Assembly: GCA_027887005.1 (NCBI GenBank)
Contig: JAPCJI010000005.1
Span: 1-64,000, forward strand
Origin: Nitrososphaerota archaeon
GTDB taxonomy: Archaea; Thermoproteota; Nitrososphaeria; Nitrososphaerales; Gagatemarchaeaceae
Direction of reading: 5' to 3'
Length of the DNA stretch: 64,000 nucleotides
In this document: one piece after another, positions 28,227 to 35,817 of the stretch
How positions within the stretch are numbered: the stretch's first letter is position 1
Layout: each line of letters begins with the position of its first letter
The notes under the pieces: generated by a model
Database searches by the model: none
Told to the model about the DNA's origin: nothing
What the model saw: only the letters and a program-made list of their open reading frames with translations
Program-made: the position numbers and the translations under genes

Positions 28227-29327
28227 TCACCGGGCCTCCTCCAGGAATTCGGAGAGTGGCTTTTGGCCCCCGACGTCGCTGAGTTCGGAGACGCGGATGC
28301 CGACTCGGCGGAAGTCCTTGTCCACCGAAGATGCCAGGTCTCTGAAGAGGGCCAGCCCCGAATCTTTGATCGTGGCCGCGTCGCTGATGGGTGTGTCAAA
28401 CGTCTTGCTCTTCGTCTTGGTGGAAAGGTCGGTCAGGATGCCGATGGCTGATAGCGTTCTGAAGGATTTGCCGGACGCCGAAAGCTTTCCCTGTATGTGC
28501 TCGACCCCCTGCGCCAGCTGACCGAAGGCCTCCTCTGCGTCTCGGGTGTCTCTTTTGAGGGTGACGATGCGGCTGAACTGCGTGGGCTGCTGGTCGACCA
28601 GGACTGGGTCCGCGTCTGTGCCCGTTGCAGCGGCAAGCAAGTATGAAGCAAGCTTCCTTCCGAGGCGTCGGTCGATTTCGGAGGGGTTGGCCCTCGCCAA
28701 GTCCCCCACAGTCTTCACCCCGACCTCGGCGAGGGAGGCCGCAGTCTTCGGCCCCACTCCGTAGAGTTTGGTCACTTTGAGTGGGTTGAGAAAAGTCTCG
28801 GTCGACTCGGGCGACACCATCGTAAGGCCGTCAGGCTTGGCGAAGTCTGACCCGACCTTGGCGACCACCTTACTCCTACCGAGGCCGATGGAGCAGGTCA
28901 GGTGCTCGCTCTGATAGAGGACGCTCTTGATTCCTTTGGCAAGTTGGGTCGCGGCCGAGTAGTCTCCTTCAGTGGATGCTGAGACGTCGAAGAAGGCCTC
29001 GTCGATTCCCGTCTTCTCGAGCAGGTCCACGCGCTCGGCGACCAGCTGCATGACTCGGTCGGAGACGGCCTCATATTTCTCGTGCTGCATCCTGATGACC
29101 ACTGGGTCGTGGCCCTGAAGCTTCGCCTTGGCGGCCGCAATCGGCATCCCCGACCCTACGCCCAACGCCCGAGCCTTGTAGTTCGAAGTGCTGACGACCC
29201 CGCTCTCCTCGGTCCTTCCGGAGAAGACACATACGATGACGGGTTTGTCCTTGATTGAGGGGTTTTCAACCTCCTCGACCTGGGCGTAGAAGTAGTCGAG
29301 GTCGATGTGGCCGATGACCCGGTTCAA
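28227..29327 (-). CDS. dinB: Y-family DNA polymerase IV
   Basis: This 366-aa DinB has HIDLDYFYAQVEE (first catalytic Asp region), SNYKARALGVGSGMPI, the GIDEAFFDVS catalytic Asp-Glu motif and helix-hairpin-helix GVGPKTAASLAEVGVKTVGDLA, plus a little-finger domain. It performs error-prone bypass of damaged bases. TTG 29327 lies about 29 nt after a CTTAAATTC box. A SWIM zinc-finger gene follows in the same operon. Confidence 0.95.
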   Translation of the reverse strand: MNRVIGHIDLDYFYAQVEEVENPSIKDKPVIVCVFSGRTEESGVVSTSNYKARALGVGSGMPIAAAKAKLQGHDPVVIRMQHEKYEAVSDRVMQLVAERVDLLEKTGIDEAFFDVSASTEGDYSAATQLAKGIKSVLYQSEHLTCSIGLGRSKVVAKVGSDFAKPDGLTMVSPESTETFLNPLKVTKLYGVGPKTAASLAEVGVKTVGDLARANPSEIDRRLGRKLASYLLAAATGTDADPVLVDQQPTQFSRIVTLKRDTRDAEEAFGQLAQGVEHIQGKLSASGKSFRTLSAIGILTDLSTKTKSKTFDTPISDAATIKDSGLALFRDLASSVDKDFRRVGIRVSELSDVGGQKPLSEFLEEAR

Positions 29328-29371
29328 GAATGAGAAAGGGGCCCCAGTCCGAATTTAAGGTGTTTTGAAAG

Positions 29372-29447
29372 TGGGGTCGGCCGGATTTGAACCAGCGATC
29401 TTCAGCGCCCGAGGCTGAAAGCCTAGACCAGACTAGCCGACGACCCC
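29372..29447 (-). tRNA. tRNA-Pro(CGG)
   Basis: The acceptor GGGGTCG pairs with CGACCCC; discriminator A. The anticodon stem TCAGC/GCTGA holds loop CTCGGGC, so the anticodon is CGG. T arm GCTGG/CCGGC. No intron is needed for folding. A GGATATAAAC box lies near 29476. Its 3' 20 bases reappear at 12042-12061. Confidence 0.93.
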
Positions 29448-29544
29448 TAACAACCGGCCGGGACTGCCTCCGTTTATATCCTATCAGAGGCTTCGAGGCA
29501 GTCGGTCAATAAATAGCACCTGCCAGATGATTATCCAGAGGAAA

Positions 29545-29784
29545 ATGTCGCAAGCCTGCTGCATCTCCTGTCCGACCTGCAACGAAGTCCCCCTTCAGCT
29601 CACAGAACGGGAGCTCCAGATCTGCGAGGCGGTCTGCTCCAGCAGTACTCCAATCGGTTTCTCGGCCCTCAAGAGGTCGGTGGGGTACCACCAGGAGATC
29701 GTGTCCCGTGTCTTGAAGCGGCTCCTGGTCTACGGAGCCATAGAACGAGTCAGGGGAAAATACAGGCGGAAGGTCGGTCAATAA
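29545..29784 (+). CDS. Winged-helix protein with N-terminal Cys cluster
   Basis: This 79-aa protein begins with a Cys cluster (MSQACCISCPTC) followed by a wHTH (RELQICEAVCSSSTPIGFSALKRSVGYHQEIVSRVLKRLLVYGAIERV) and a basic tail. The cluster may bind Zn, Cu or As, making it a candidate metal sensor. ATG 29545 fits a CAATAAATAG box about 33 nt upstream; the ATG at 29527 is too close to it. A cysteine-rich peptide gene starts 20 nt after its stop. Confidence 0.75.
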   Translation: MSQACCISCPTCNEVPLQLTERELQICEAVCSSSTPIGFSALKRSVGYHQEIVSRVLKRLLVYGAIERVRGKYRRKVGQ

Positions 29785-29803
29785 CTACCTGCGGGGTCAT
29801 ACC

Positions 29804-29911
29804 ATGGACGAGGTGAACGAGGTGTCGTGTTGCTGCTGTTGCTGTCCCCCAGACTGCTGCTCACAGTCGGACAGCGTCGGCAAAGAAGGCCCCGAGGCCA
29901 GACCCAGCTGA
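29804..29911 (+). CDS. Cysteine-rich 35-aa peptide
   Basis: This 35-aa peptide contains six consecutive Cys followed by PPDCC (CCCCCCPPDCC, residues 9-19), with acidic flanks. The density of thiols suggests metal chelation, metallothionein-like, or a thiol buffer. It starts 20 nt after a Cys-cluster winged-helix gene on the same strand and probably shares its transcript, which supports a sensor-plus-chelator pair (inference). It is too short for standard gene finding. No family is recognised. Confidence 0.6.
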   Translation: MDEVNEVSCCCCCCPPDCCSQSDSVGKEGPEARPS

Positions 29912-29914
29912 AGA

Positions 29915-30628
29915 CTAAGGGACGCTGGTAATGTTGATGCTGTAGATGTACACCGGGTTCACCGGTTCATTCTGGTTCCCGTAGGTCTGCACCGGCACGC
30001 TTCCCAGGGCCTGGACGACGCTTATGCCGCCCGTGACTTCGCCGAAGACAGTGTATCTCCCATCCAGGGACGCGGTGTTGTTCCCCAGATTGACGTAGAA
30101 CTGGGAACTGCCGCTGTTGTTGTCAGTGCTCCTCGCCATGCCTAGGTATCCTTCGTAGTTGTGAAGTGATTTGTCGATTTCGAGGGGGACGGTGACGTTG
30201 GAGCCGCGTTGTCCCCAGGTCGACCTGTCTCCGAGGCCGCACCTGGTCGTGGGGTCTCCGACCTGGATGACGAACTTGGGTTCGATTCTGTGCCATACAA
30301 GATTATCATAGAAGCCAGAGTCTGCCAGGCTGACGAAGTTCGAGACTGTCTTCGGCGCCGATGCGGGGAAGAGCTCGGCCTCGAAGCTGCCCAGGCTCGT
30401 GTTGAAATGCGCGTAGACGGGGTTGGAGGACGAGAGGGTGGTGTAGGTGACCGGCAGGGTGAGCGGCGAACAGGACGCTGTGGTGGTGGATTCGCCTCTG
30501 GCGAATGGGTATGTCCCTGAAACGTACAGGTATCCCGTTCCCGCGATAAGAAGGACCGCGACCACGCCGGCGCTCAGGTAGGCCCTGCTGTGGCTGGTCT
30601 TCTTCCTCGCCCGGGGCTTGTTGACCAT
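29915..30628 (-). CDS. Membrane-anchored cyclophilin-type peptidyl-prolyl isomerase
   Basis: This 237-aa protein has a basic N terminus and one membrane helix (residues 17-38), then a cyclophilin domain: FPASAPKTVSNFVSLADSGFYD, HRIEPKFVIQVGDPT, SGSSQFYVNLG. It probably assists folding of exported proteins outside the membrane. Key cyclophilin residues in FVIQ and SSQFYV are present. Its stop lies 4 nt from the end of the Cys-rich peptide gene (convergent). Confidence 0.9.
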   Translation of the reverse strand: MVNKPRARKKTSHSRAYLSAGVVAVLLIAGTGYLYVSGTYPFARGESTTTASCSPLTLPVTYTTLSSSNPVYAHFNTSLGSFEAELFPASAPKTVSNFVSLADSGFYDNLVWHRIEPKFVIQVGDPTTRCGLGDRSTWGQRGSNVTVPLEIDKSLHNYEGYLGMARSTDNNSGSSQFYVNLGNNTASLDGRYTVFGEVTGGISVVQALGSVPVQTYGNQNEPVNPVYIYSINITSVP

Positions 30629-30726
30629 CGGGGCGCCTCCCTTCAGGTTCGTCCAGAAATACGATTCGGTCGAGTGGGCTTCGGAGGATAGCGTTTATAG
30701 CCCGACCGCGGGGGATGTCTCACAGG

Positions 30727-31011
30727 ATGTCTGAAGAGACAAAGACGGTAATTGTCGGTCAGTCAAAACCACTCCTCAATTACGTGACCGCGTGCATAAC
30801 CATGTTCAACGGCGGCGCAAAGAAGGTCGTTCTCAGGGCCAGGGGAGAGGCGATCAACATGGCGGTGGAGGTCTACCAGGAGCTCAAGAAACACTTCATC
30901 AGCAACGTCAAGATATCGAATATCACCATCGACGGCGAGAACGTCACTTCAAGGGACGGAAGGCAGCTGAACCTCCCAGTCCTTGAGATAGAACTCTCCA
31001 TTCCTCAATAG
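30727..31011 (+). CDS. albA: Alba chromatin protein
   Basis: This 94-aa Alba has VGQSKPLLNYVTACITMFNGGAKKV-type N terminus (the Lys-Pro loop that contacts DNA), a KARGEAIN-like RARGEAINMAVEVYQ segment and SRDGRQLNLPVLEIELS at the C terminus. It coats DNA and RNA as dimers. ATG 30727 fits a GTTTATAG box about 31 nt upstream; another ATG at 30715 would add four residues. Confidence 0.95.
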   Translation: MSEETKTVIVGQSKPLLNYVTACITMFNGGAKKVVLRARGEAINMAVEVYQELKKHFISNVKISNITIDGENVTSRDGRQLNLPVLEIELSIPQ

Positions 31012-31050
31012 GTATTTTAGCCCCACAATACTGGCCGAGCCGAGGTTCTC

Positions 31051-32403
31051 TTGAAAGCCAGGAAATTCGCCAAGGTCAGCTCCACGGTCCCTGGCAAGAA
31101 GGCCACAGAGGTCGTGAAGAAGACCCAGGAGTACCTTTCGCCTTCGATATCACACTTCTATCCCCTGGTGGTGGAATCGGCCCACGGGGCGCTGGTCAAG
31201 GATGTGGACGGGAACCAGTTCATCGACTTCGCGGCCGGCATAGCCGTCCTTAGCACGGGGTCGACCCACCCGAGGGTGGTCGAAGCCATCAAGACCCAGG
31301 CTGAGAAGTTCATACATTACTCGTACACTGATTTCTACTACGAGAACCTGGTGGACCTTTCGGAGAAGCTCGTCTCCCTAATCCCCGGCAAGTTCTCGAA
31401 GATGGTCTACTACGGGAACAGCGGCGCCGAGGCAATCGAGGCGGCGATGAAGCTTACGAGGAACTACAGCAGACGGCCGATATTCCTCGCCCACTCCGGG
31501 AGCTTCCACGGGAGGACCATGGGCGCCCTCAGCCTCACGGCGAGCAAGCCAATCCAGAGGAAAGGCTCGCTTCCCCTCGTCCAGGATGTGGTCCACTTCC
31601 CGTTCCCCTATTGCTACCGATGCCCCTGGAAGCAGACCTTCCCCGAGTGCGATTACTACTGCGTCGACTACTTCAAGGAGCAGTATCTAGAGAAGTTCGT
31701 CCCCGTCGACGAGATTGCGGCATACTTCTTCGAGCCGATCCAGGGAGAAGGAGGGTACGTGGTGCCTCCGCCAGAGTACTTCAAGAAGATGGAGTTCCTT
31801 AGGAAGGAAGGGGTCCTCTTCGTGTCGGACGAAATCCAGACTGGAGTGGGAAGGACGGGCACGTTCCTCGGGGTCGAGCACTTCGGCGTAGTCCCTGACG
31901 TGGTCACGCTCGCTAAGGGGATAGCTTCTGGCCTGCCTCTCAGCGTAACGGTCGCCAAGTCCGAGGTGATGGCCACCTGGAAGCCTGGCCAGCACGCGTC
32001 GACCTTCGGGGCGAACCCAGTTGCCGTCGAGGCGGCCATAGCTACATTGGAGGTTATCAAGTCAGAGCGGTTGATGGAGAATGCTGAGAGGCTCGGAGGG
32101 AAGGCCATCAAACGACTTCAGGAGATGAAGGAGAAGTACGAGGTGGTGGGGGACGTCAGAGGCATGGGCCTGTTCATCGGCGTCGAAATTGTCAAGGACA
32201 AGCGGAGCAAGACGAGGGGAGAAGAGGAGGCAAAGAGGATAATGAACTACTGCTTCAAGCACGGGCTTCTGGTGATCATTGCGGGCAGGAACACGCTTCG
32301 TGTGATTCCGCCGCTGATGGTCTCGGAGGCCGAACTGGACGAGGGCCTGGACATCCTGGAAGAAGGGATTGCCGAGACCAATTCGATGGTCACGAAAGGC
32401 TAG
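31051..32403 (+). CDS. Class III aminotransferase (acetylornithine/GABA type)
   Basis: This 450-aa PLP enzyme has YGNSGAEAIEAAMKL (phosphate-binding), FHGRTMGALS, EPIQGEGGY, SDEIQTGVGRTG and the PLP lysine in TLAKGIASGLPL. The HASTFGANP segment is present. Archaeal relatives include GABA, ornithine and broad amino-acid aminotransferases or racemases, so the substrate is not assigned. A short Cys-rich insert (CYRCPWKQTFPECDYYC) is notable and typical of the archaeal GABA-transaminase-like subgroup. TTG start; it runs 3 nt before the RPA gene. Confidence 0.88.
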   Translation: MKARKFAKVSSTVPGKKATEVVKKTQEYLSPSISHFYPLVVESAHGALVKDVDGNQFIDFAAGIAVLSTGSTHPRVVEAIKTQAEKFIHYSYTDFYYENLVDLSEKLVSLIPGKFSKMVYYGNSGAEAIEAAMKLTRNYSRRPIFLAHSGSFHGRTMGALSLTASKPIQRKGSLPLVQDVVHFPFPYCYRCPWKQTFPECDYYCVDYFKEQYLEKFVPVDEIAAYFFEPIQGEGGYVVPPPEYFKKMEFLRKEGVLFVSDEIQTGVGRTGTFLGVEHFGVVPDVVTLAKGIASGLPLSVTVAKSEVMATWKPGQHASTFGANPVAVEAAIATLEVIKSERLMENAERLGGKAIKRLQEMKEKYEVVGDVRGMGLFIGVEIVKDKRSKTRGEEEAKRIMNYCFKHGLLVIIAGRNTLRVIPPLMVSEAELDEGLDILEEGIAETNSMVTKG

Positions 32404-32406
32404 GTC

Positions 32407-33810
32407 ATGTCTGACTTCGACGCCCTGCTGGGCGAACTTCTGCAGAGCAAGCCAGAGCTTGGCAGGGAGGAGCTCATCCGAAGGATCGAAGAGAAGAAGC
32501 GGACGGTCGGGGCCGGCTATCTCACCGACCAGGGTGCACTCTTCCTAGTCGCGGGGGAGCTGGGCGTTTCCCTGCGGAAGGCCGACGCTTCGTCTGATTT
32601 GACAATCAAGGACATGTACATCGGCGCCAACGATGTGACCGTCGTCGCGCGGTTGCTCGCACTTTACCCGGCCGCGAGCTTCAAGAAGAAGGACGGCGGC
32701 ACCGGGAAGTACGCCAGGGTCGTCCTTTTCGACGGTCGCAACTCGGCCAAGCTGACTGCCTGGGATGAGAAAGCAGATGAAATCGCGAAGTCGGGGTTTG
32801 AGGTAGGCTCGGCGGTGAGGGTGGCCAACGGATACGTCAAGCAGGGGCTTGACGGGAAACCCAACCTGAACCTCGGAAAACGAGGACGGATGGAGAGTGT
32901 GTCCGACGAGAAAGCGGTGGCGAGGCTTCCGACACTTTCGAGTGTCACAGAAAAGCTGACCAAGGTCTCTCAGGAGAAGCAGTTCGTGGCGCTCGAGTGT
33001 GTGGTGAGCTCTGAGCCCCGCTATAGTGAATTCGTAAGGCAAGATGGGTCTCCGGGCTCCCTTTTCCAGTTCGGCGTGGTCAGCGAAGGAGCGAAGGGGG
33101 AGATAAGAATCGTCATTTGGAGTCCGACGAACCAGCCGCAGCTGAAGAAAGGGCAGAGGCTGGTCGTGACGAATGTGAGGTCGAAGCGCTCGACGAACGG
33201 CGAGTATGAAATCCACGGGGACGCCGGAAGCGCGATCGTTCCGATGACGAGCGCTCAGCCGACGAAGCTCAGGGTGGCGGCAGTGAGCCCTCTCGCTTCC
33301 GGAGCGGTCCTCTTGGCCCTCGATGAAAAGGGGAAGGTCTGGGTGGTGGAAGTGGGAGCGAAGGCGAAGAAGCCTTCGAAAGATGAGGTCGTGGTGGTGA
33401 CGCCTGACAGCGAGACAGACGGGAGGCTTTACTGCAAGACCGAGGGGTCTCTTGAGGTCGGCGACGAAGCGGCCCTCCCTGCCCTGGATGCGCTGGCCAC
33501 GAAGCTGAAAGATGCGAAGGACGAGGCTTCACAGGTCATGGTAGAGGTCATCGCGCTGTCTCATGGAACGGTGGAAGAGGTCTCCCTGAAGGATGGTTCG
33601 GTGGTGAAGAAGGGAGAGCTCACCATCGGAGACGACACAGGCGAGATGAAGCTCGTCGCATGGCGGGACCTGTCGGAGCGGATGGCGGGGATCCAGCCCG
33701 GCCAGAGGCTAAGGGTGGTGGGGGTCTCGCCGAAGTCAACCAAGCTGGGTGCCTGGGTGCTGCAGGTGTCCAATCTCAGCGTGATTGAGAAACTGAAGGG
33801 TCGGGGTTAG
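32407..33810 (+). CDS. rpa: Replication protein A-like single-strand DNA-binding protein
   Basis: This 467-aa protein has several OB folds, seen as repeated segments ending in KLTAWDEKAD, EIRIVIWSPT and MKLVAWRDLSERM. The first and last follow the RPA pattern of a conserved W in the third strand after the G(x)3 loop. It protects ssDNA in replication and repair. No zinc finger is seen. ATG 32407 is 3 nt after the aminotransferase stop, an odd pairing that may reflect only transcription. Confidence 0.88.
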   Translation: MSDFDALLGELLQSKPELGREELIRRIEEKKRTVGAGYLTDQGALFLVAGELGVSLRKADASSDLTIKDMYIGANDVTVVARLLALYPAASFKKKDGGTGKYARVVLFDGRNSAKLTAWDEKADEIAKSGFEVGSAVRVANGYVKQGLDGKPNLNLGKRGRMESVSDEKAVARLPTLSSVTEKLTKVSQEKQFVALECVVSSEPRYSEFVRQDGSPGSLFQFGVVSEGAKGEIRIVIWSPTNQPQLKKGQRLVVTNVRSKRSTNGEYEIHGDAGSAIVPMTSAQPTKLRVAAVSPLASGAVLLALDEKGKVWVVEVGAKAKKPSKDEVVVVTPDSETDGRLYCKTEGSLEVGDEAALPALDALATKLKDAKDEASQVMVEVIALSHGTVEEVSLKDGSVVKKGELTIGDDTGEMKLVAWRDLSERMAGIQPGQRLRVVGVSPKSTKLGAWVLQVSNLSVIEKLKGRG

Positions 33811-33938
33811 GTCTTGGAACGCCTGAGGGCTTCGTACTCGTAGACGAAGACCACCACCAGTCCCGCGATGAAGAGCACCATCATCATGGTGCCGAGGAAA
33901 TTGTAGTAGCTGTTCAGGTCTAGGAATGGGAGGTGCAA
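33807..33938 (-). CDS. Tiny single-helix membrane protein (43 aa)
   Basis: This 43-aa peptide has one membrane helix (about residues 17-35: TMMMVLFIAGLVVVFVYEY) and a basic C-terminal tail (LRRSKT). The TTG start at 33938 is about 29 nt after the centre of a CTTATTATG box, supporting leaderless expression. Its stop overlaps the RPA stop in a convergent arrangement. No family is recognised. Confidence 0.6.
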   Translation of the reverse strand: MHLPFLDLNSYYNFLGTMMMVLFIAGLVVVFVYEYEALRRSKT

Positions 33939-34050
33939 TTCCTTTGGCCCGCGAGCGATTGTCTCATAATAAGCGTTACTGGAGAGCCGTTCTCGACACG
34001 GCGTTTCATCATTAGTCTTTTAACGTCAATTGGTGGCCTCTTGCGCCAGT

Positions 34051-34184
34051 GCCGAGGTGGCCTAGCCTAGTCATGGCACCAGGCTCGCCCGCAAGGGTGA
34101 AACTCATAATCCTGGGCTAGGATGCGAAATCTGGGGGTCGAGGGTGCGAAACCTTCGCCGAAGGCGCAACTCCCTCCCTCGGCA
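34051..34184 (+). tRNA. tRNA-Met(CAT), apparently with three introns
   Basis: The acceptor GCCGAGG pairs with CCTCGGC; discriminator A at 34184. The anticodon CAT is at 34105-34107. A normal cloverleaf requires removing about 18 nt in the 5' anticodon arm (near 34084-34101), about 19 nt in the variable region (within 34116-34135) and about 20 nt in the T loop (within 34145-34171). The D loop lacks a clear GG and the T loop has TGC instead of TTC, so the molecule is unusual and exact junctions are uncertain. A TTTTAAC box precedes it. Confidence 0.75.
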
Positions 34185-34237
34185 CTCCACTTTCTGCTTC
34201 AACGATTAAAAACCGCGTCCGTTTGGTGTCGGTTCGG

Positions 34238-34340
34238 GCCACGGTAGCTCAGCCTGGTTAGAGAAACACTCGGCCACAGCGACGCCTTGGTATACCTCAC
34301 AAAGAGGCGTAGGTCGTGGGATCGAATCCCACCCGTGGCT
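34238..34340 (+). tRNA. tRNA-Thr(GGT), apparently with two introns
   Basis: The acceptor GCCACGG pairs with CCGTGGC, discriminator T, as in the other tRNA-Thr. Anticodon GGT lies at 34289-34291 (G89, G90, T91), with stem ACGCC/GGCGT. Folding needs removal of about 16 nt in the D arm (34264-34279, between positions 24 and 25) and 12 nt after position 37 (34293-34304). T arm GTGGG/CCCAC. A GATTAAAAAC box precedes it. Confidence 0.9.
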
Positions 34341-34362
34341 CTTGTCCTTCAGTCAGTGCAAT

Positions 34363-35346
34363 TCATTCGTGTCCCAGGACCGGGTGAGGTCGATAGGGCT
34401 CCTCGAGCCTCTTGATGTCATCCGATTTCAGATGTATGTCGACGGCCTCCGCCAAATCTTCCAACTGTGCGACCCTCGTCGGCCCGACTATCGGAGAAGC
34501 CACTGCCCTCTTGTGAACTAGCCAGGCGAGCGCCAGCTGCACCTGCTTGACCCCCTTCTCCCTGGCGACCTCCTCCAATCGCTCAAGGACGTCGAAGTCT
34601 TCGGGCCGGAAGTACCTCTTGCCCAGGTAGGCGTCCTTCCTGTACCTGATGCTCTTCGGCTGCGATTTGCGCTTGTACTTGCCTGTCAGGAATCCCCTTC
34701 CCAGAGGGCTCCATGGAAGGACAGGGATTCCCTCTTCCTTGCACAGTGGTATCATCTCCCTCTCCTCCTCCCTGTAGGCCAGGTTGTAGTGGTCCTGCAT
34801 AGTCTTGAACCTCTCCAGCCCCAGTCTGTCGCTGGTGTAGAGAGCCTTGGCGAACTGCCAGGCCCACATGCTCGACCCGCCGACGTGGTCCACCACCTTG
34901 TCCTTCCTCACCGCCTTGGTCAGGGTCCTGAGCACTTGCTCTATCGGCGTATTGTAGTCCCAGCGGTGGATCTGGTAGAGGTCTATCCTGTCGGTCTTCA
35001 GGTTGGCGAGCGACCTCTTCAGATTACGTCTGACGTGCTTCTTGCCCAGGCCGCGTTCGTCGGGGCCGGCACCAGTGGGGAGCCCGACCTTCGTGGCGAT
35101 GACCACGTCGTTTCTCCTTCCCTGAAGCGCCCTCCCGACTATGGCTTCCGACCTGCCGTTGGAATAGACGTCGGCGGTGTCGAAGAAGTTGATTCCGAGG
35201 TCGACGGCCCTGTCGATGACGCGCTTCGAGTCCTCGTAGCCGAGGGTCCATTCGAAGCCTTGGGCGTCCGGTCCTCCGAAGCTCATGCACCCGATGCAGA
35301 GTCTAGAGACCTTCAGGCCTGTGCTTCCCAAGGTGGTAAACTTCAC
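34363..35346 (-). CDS. Aldo/keto reductase (third, more distant)
   Basis: This 327-aa AKR has the full-length Tas/YajO-like form: GCMSFGGPDAQGFEW, FFDTADVYSNGRSE, IATKVGLPTG, catalytic His in YQIHRWD, and a C-terminal VGPTRVAQLEDLA. It is distinct from the two shorter paralogues and does not contain the 95-bp shared segment. It reduces aldehydes or ketones with NADPH; substrate unknown. GTG 35346 lies about 33 nt after a CTTTAACG box. Confidence 0.92.
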   Translation of the reverse strand: MKFTTLGSTGLKVSRLCIGCMSFGGPDAQGFEWTLGYEDSKRVIDRAVDLGINFFDTADVYSNGRSEAIVGRALQGRRNDVVIATKVGLPTGAGPDERGLGKKHVRRNLKRSLANLKTDRIDLYQIHRWDYNTPIEQVLRTLTKAVRKDKVVDHVGGSSMWAWQFAKALYTSDRLGLERFKTMQDHYNLAYREEEREMIPLCKEEGIPVLPWSPLGRGFLTGKYKRKSQPKSIRYRKDAYLGKRYFRPEDFDVLERLEEVAREKGVKQVQLALAWLVHKRAVASPIVGPTRVAQLEDLAEAVDIHLKSDDIKRLEEPYRPHPVLGHE

Positions 35347-35425
35347 GCTGGGCTGGCAGTGCTATGCGCTTCGTTAAAGGGTTAGTCGAGCAATCCTTTT
35401 CCAGCCCCCGGGAGCTCTTCGCCAC

Positions 35426-35811
35426 ATGGGAGTCCTGAAGGCGCGGGAGTTGACATTCCTCAAGGCCCATGAGGTCTGCAGGCTCGCCACGGCCTCCGAG
35501 GACGCGAAGCCGCATGTGGTCCCCGTGGTCTACGCCGTTGATGGGGAGAACATCATAATCGCCATAGACTACAAGACGAAGAAGCTGAAGAACCTCAGGG
35601 AGAACCCAAGGTCGCCTTGGTCGTGGACGAATACCGGCCTAACAGCGGCTTGATGGTCGAGGGGGACTGCGAGCTCTCCGAGCGGGGGAAGGAATACCTC
35701 CGCCTCCTTCAGATTCTCTTCGACAGGTTCGTCTTCTACAGGAGGAATCCCTGGGGTGAAGGCGAGTCTCCGATACTCAAGGTCAAACCCACCAAAGCCG
35801 TCATGTGGTAG
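35426..35811 (+). pseudogene. PNPOx-like flavin/F420 protein, frameshifted
   Basis: The first frame (35426 to about 35612) encodes EVCRLATASEDAKPHVVPVVYAVDG, the start of a split-barrel pyridoxamine-phosphate-oxidase-like fold. From about 35612 the homologous sequence continues in another frame: VALVVDEY then RPNSGLMVEGDCEL and FYRRNPWGEGESPILKVKPTKAVMW, ending at 35811. A single missing base near 35608-35613 (AACCCAAGGTC) explains it. It may be a true pseudogene or an assembly error. Intact length would be about 128 aa. Confidence 0.8.
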
Positions 35812-35817
35812 GCCGGG

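Noticed and set aside
12042-29394. A 17-kb integrated element bounded by tRNA-Pro and its 3' fragment
   Set aside because: Orientation fits, but the interval holds essential genes (aRF1, ValRS, UMP kinase) and no integrase, so the interval itself is not a mobile element.
29380-29445. tRNA-Glu(TTC) or tRNA-Phe reading of the gene at 29372-29447
   Set aside because: Those anticodon placements give mismatched stems; the Pro(CGG) fold has five perfect anticodon-stem pairs and normal D and T arms.
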